Assembly: GCF_000724545.1 (NCBI RefSeq)
Contig: NZ_JHBV01000011.1
Coordinates: 1-38,657 of the forward strand
Reading direction: 5' to 3'
DNA length: 38,657 nucleotides
From: Aureispira sp. CCB-QB1
GTDB taxonomy: Bacteria; Bacteroidota; Bacteroidia; Chitinophagales; Saprospiraceae
Part shown: positions 37,401-38,657 of the stretch, in pieces
How positions within the stretch are numbered: position 1 is the stretch's first letter
Layout of the letters: each line of letters starts with the position of its first letter
The notes under the pieces: model-generated
What the model was told of the DNA's origin: nothing
The model's database searches: none
Seen by the model: the letters and a program-made list of their open reading frames with translations, nothing else
Program-made: the position numbers and the translations under genes

Positions 37401-37604
37401 GCATTTCTTTTGAATTTGTTCATATTGCTGGATGGCTTTATCCCATAAGCCTTCATTCATTGATACATCTGCATTGTTCTTTTCTGCTTTAAGTTCAGCA
37501 GGAAGTTCTTCATGTTGAAAAGTTGGTTTTTGAAAAGAATAGATACCACTAATTAGCAACATAAAAAATAGAAAAGGAATATATGTTTTAAATATAGTGT
37601 TCAT
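34419..37604 (-). CDS. TPR-CHAT protein A (secreted, membrane-anchored caspase/separase-like)
   Basis: 1061 residues. Hydrophobic signal peptide (about 6-23, FLFFMLLISGIYSFQ). TPR half with units such as AYEYNNLATIYSSLKDYNNSLDYYLKALDII, linker EAFMLSERSKSML, a Lys/Glu-rich coiled segment (EALADAEKQRFEAKTAGNTA region), and the CHAT domain: His888 in LHLAMHGLVD, Cys935 in LVVLSACETGIG, then GRGFMYAGAPSLLMTLWSLND. Catalytic spacing is 47, as in B and C. C-terminal helix about 1038-1057 with tail KKQK. The more divergent of the three (no CW in the first TPR). Lies downstream of the 224-residue double beta-repeat gene, 191 bases away, and may have its own promoter in that gap. Substrate unknown. 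Confidence 0.9.
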   Translation of the reverse strand: MNTIFKTYIPFLFFMLLISGIYSFQKPTFQHEELPAELKAEKNNADVSMNEGLWDKAIQQYEQIQKKCIERNLHSLATDLYEEVLTVIILRDDLKMKEKKSQIDSIYFEQNNPNFEGIYNGALAHLFTYYGEVDSFEQYYTKACNLYSKEQRFLLEGNLNATLALEFYILDDLQNARFFLKKAEAILENKLKPQNLDLPEIYNIQTSIYYGLGKFDKALTSNLISISTLENSPSTYPLDLAYEYNNLATIYSSLKDYNNSLDYYLKALDIIESSDNYPKIESASLVYNIASTYYAQNNYKAAKEAFLKSLSYLNSSKEKNKDILGDYINNYHKLTICYQHDNQLDSALFYLQKAENVNQKYPYRISTTYKILSQIALAQKEFGKAKEYALKSIQKSKEAYGEKNTILNISYNTLSDINIAENNYQEALFNTQKALEAISLNFSDPKGVSNPKLADVLNKGELLSTLRRKLSILKQLYKQGDPLVTGDDVFGTAKLTAEALEQMNRKMKDVNSKRGSLNRQALPLFEAAISSALEVANKTGDEKYINEAFMLSERSKSMLMADAMQGAIASSLGGIPDSLLKKLDDLQEALADAEKQRFEAKTAGNTAKEKEMEAAVFDCKHHLNLLEHSLEEQYPKYKTLKMKSSVASVQDIQDALSPKTIFIEYFEGENDIYAFAITKKGVSVEVIAKEEDFKLNIFSFQKSLMDIKAFTAQPGIVYNAFVKKSHYFYSKLIQNAVKETAERLIIVPDGQLGYLPFEVLITQEMPLLKQGTDQGADFSTLPYLLRDYKVSYNYSGTLLMAQQAKKENIINGNILALAPSYAPTEMPNWREKREVELRKTLIELPGAVNEVSKLEELYAGQFYIGQQANETIFKTSAPKHGILHLAMHGLVDQKDPEYSGLALTEDQSKEEDNFLYAYEIKQLGLQAGLVVLSACETGIGKYQRGEGVVSIGRGFMYAGAPSLLMTLWSLNDQSGAAIIEQFYHNLSQGMEKDEAIRQAKLFYLDNYPNEYTHPFMWAAFVQVGDYSSIKINHKKNWNYYIIGTVIFLLISFFLLILKKQK

Positions 37605-37731
37605 AGAAGGAAATTTTGCAATGTCTTAGTCTGATTTTAAGAGAGGAAAATACGCAAAATAGTAAGAATGTTAAATTTTGGAGCAGTATTTCAATTATTT
37701 GACGGCAAAATATCTTTTTAGCTTCAAGAAA

Positions 37732-37761
37732 AAAGCTATCTCATCAATTAGAGATAGCTTT
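37732..37761 (-). terminator. Hairpin between the double beta-repeat gene and CHAT gene A
   Basis: Perfect 11-bp stem AAAGCTATCTC/GAGATAGCTTT, loop ATCAATTA, with a six-T tract on the minus strand. An outer CTTCAA/TTGAAG pair (37722-37727 with 37769-37774) extends it. Same stem as at 33463-33492. Confidence 0.78.
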
Positions 37762-37795
37762 TTATTATTTGAAGTAATAAAATAAAGAATTGAGA

Positions 37796-38470
37796 TTAAG
37801 CTTCCTCTTCAGGTATAGGTTGCACGACTACAATGTGTTCTGAAGCACCAATGGAAATACCTTCAGCATCTTTTAAATCAACAATTACGATATATTCTTC
37901 ATAAATAGCACTACTAGGATCATCAAAAGTCAAAGTATTATCTTTGAATACTTTTTTTCCACCATCGACCTTAGGATCAATTAAGGTTACTTCTGTAGGA
38001 ATAGGTTCTGGTCCAGAAAAATCTGAAAAAATAACCTCTACAGATGCGACTTTATTATCATGGTCACTTACAATTACTGTTTTAAGCCTAAAAAGATCAG
38101 GATTAGCCTTTCGTTGAGTAATAGTAACAGAACGTACAGTTATATCACCAGATGGTTCTACAGTTACTGTTTCTATTAGTGGTTCACCAATGGGTTCATT
38201 ATCTATATTTTTCATGACACTTGTCATTTTATAGGAAAAACCAGCGGCATTATCACTAAAAGTAAGATCGTTATAAACAAAGCGTTTAGTTTCACTTTTA
38301 AGTGTTGAAGCCATATTAGTTGGAGAAGGGGTAGGTTCTTCTGGAGTAATAGGTTCAATAGTAACATCAACGCTATGTACTACATCTTCAAAGTCATCGG
38401 CAACTATTGTGATAGCAGTAGATTCAGATGTTACACCTTGCTTTAATTTTTGACGACGAATAAAAGCCAT
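37796..38470 (-). CDS. Double-copy beta-repeat protein, CHAT module 1
   Basis: 224 residues, no signal peptide. Two copies of the repeat seen once in the 113-residue protein: copy 1 about 1-107 (MAFIRRQKLKQG, DDFEDVVHSVDVTIEP, RFVYNDLTFSDNAAGFSYKM, NEPIGEPLIETVTVEP) and copy 2 about 110-220 (HDNKVASVEVIFSDFSGPEP, VFKDNTLTFDD, YIVIVDLKDAEGISIGAS). The start MAF[IV]R is shared with MAYVR of the small partner. Acidic, beta-rich, Pro-rich links between strands. Family not recognised. Lies upstream of CHAT gene A with a hairpin in between. The gene is complete: the ATG is at 38470 with 187 bases of leader in the window. Confidence 0.8.
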   Translation of the reverse strand: MAFIRRQKLKQGVTSESTAITIVADDFEDVVHSVDVTIEPITPEEPTPSPTNMASTLKSETKRFVYNDLTFSDNAAGFSYKMTSVMKNIDNEPIGEPLIETVTVEPSGDITVRSVTITQRKANPDLFRLKTVIVSDHDNKVASVEVIFSDFSGPEPIPTEVTLIDPKVDGGKKVFKDNTLTFDDPSSAIYEEYIVIVDLKDAEGISIGASEHIVVVQPIPEEEA

Positions 38471-38657
38471 AATTTATTAGGGGTTTGTAAGGCAACGGGG
38501 ACGAAATGTATTGGTGTGTGTTCCTTGTTACCTATTCGTTAAATAAATAATTTAATTTTTTTCTTACATTTTGTAATTGGTTGTGTTGTTAAATGTATGA
38601 TGGAAGTTCATTGAAATAAAAGACAAAAATTTTAAACAAATGCCATTGATACTTAAG
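38471..38657. other. Leader region of CHAT module 1
   Basis: 187 bases up to the window edge. On the minus strand a TACATTTC-like stretch near 38496-38503 is one base off the TAnnTTTG element. Nothing else seen. Confidence 0.3.

Noticed and set aside
37796-38470. Double beta-repeat protein as a bacterial gasdermin
   Set aside because: The length and the CHAT neighbour fit, but the sequence is a tandem ~105-residue repeat without the gasdermin N-terminal pore-forming pattern or N-terminal Cys, and the partner is only 113 residues.
26365-38470. Type III-E CRISPR (Craspase) association of the CHAT genes
   Set aside because: No repeat-spacer array and no Cas7-11-type gene is present; the CHAT proteins have signal peptides, unlike Csx29.
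1-38657. tRNA, rRNA, IS element, integrase or CRISPR array
   Set aside because: None was recognised by eye in the intergenic regions: no T-loop-like GGTTCGA motif, transposase or regular repeat array.

Overview
The window looks like chromosomal DNA of a member of the Bacteroidota, most likely a marine Saprospirales-type bacterium (Saprospira/Aureispira-like); this is inference. The basis is AT-rich sequence with A-rich leaders instead of strong Shine-Dalgarno sites, several TAnnTTTG promoter elements, a type IX secretion C-terminal sorting domain on a PhoD phosphatase, OmpA/SPOR-like envelope proteins, and large TPR-CHAT proteins. No tRNA, rRNA, CRISPR array, IS element or integrase is visible.

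Layout. 1-75 is the 3' end of a gene entering from the left. 599-5866 holds envelope and housekeeping genes: secreted PhoD phosphatase, CAP-domain protein, OmpA-family protein, small alpha/beta hydrolase and cytidine deaminase. 6078-7457 is a saccharopine dehydrogenase family enzyme. 7673-12979 is a phenylacetyl-CoA/beta-oxidation group (PaaJ-like thiolase, PaaZ, an unusual enoyl-CoA hydratase/isomerase) interrupted by a small secreted protein on its own transcript. 13043-15191 is a minus-strand set of AraC regulator, NAD(P)-binding protein and DUF1772 membrane protein. 15964-18550 is a lipoprotein followed by two tandem paralogous outer-membrane barrels, then an unrecognised helical protein (18754-20220). 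20688-22099 encodes both subunits of 3-oxoacid CoA-transferase, followed by a solitary pyruvate dehydrogenase E1 alpha, a membrane-anchored TPR protein, lumazine synthase (ribH) and an MBL-fold hydrolase.

The right-hand 12 kb (26365-38470, minus strand) is the most unusual part. It has three ~1060-residue TPR-CHAT (caspase/separase-like) proteins, each with a signal peptide, a TPR half, a CHAT domain with His and Cys exactly 47 residues apart, and one C-terminal membrane helix with a basic tail. They are laid out as two modules. Each module begins with a small protein made of one or two copies of a ~105-residue beta-rich repeat, followed by a hairpin with the same 11-bp stem, followed by a CHAT gene. 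The second module has a second CHAT gene 38 bp downstream, and its stop codon overlaps the start of an rRNA pseudouridine synthase gene. The predicted topology places the protease domain outside the cytoplasm, while the paired small proteins have no export signal.

The left part is catabolic (phenylacetate/ketone-body/pyruvate to acetyl-CoA and succinyl-CoA) and envelope biology. The right part is a candidate undescribed protease/partner system. Its function (regulated proteolysis, defence, surface signalling) cannot be decided from sequence alone.
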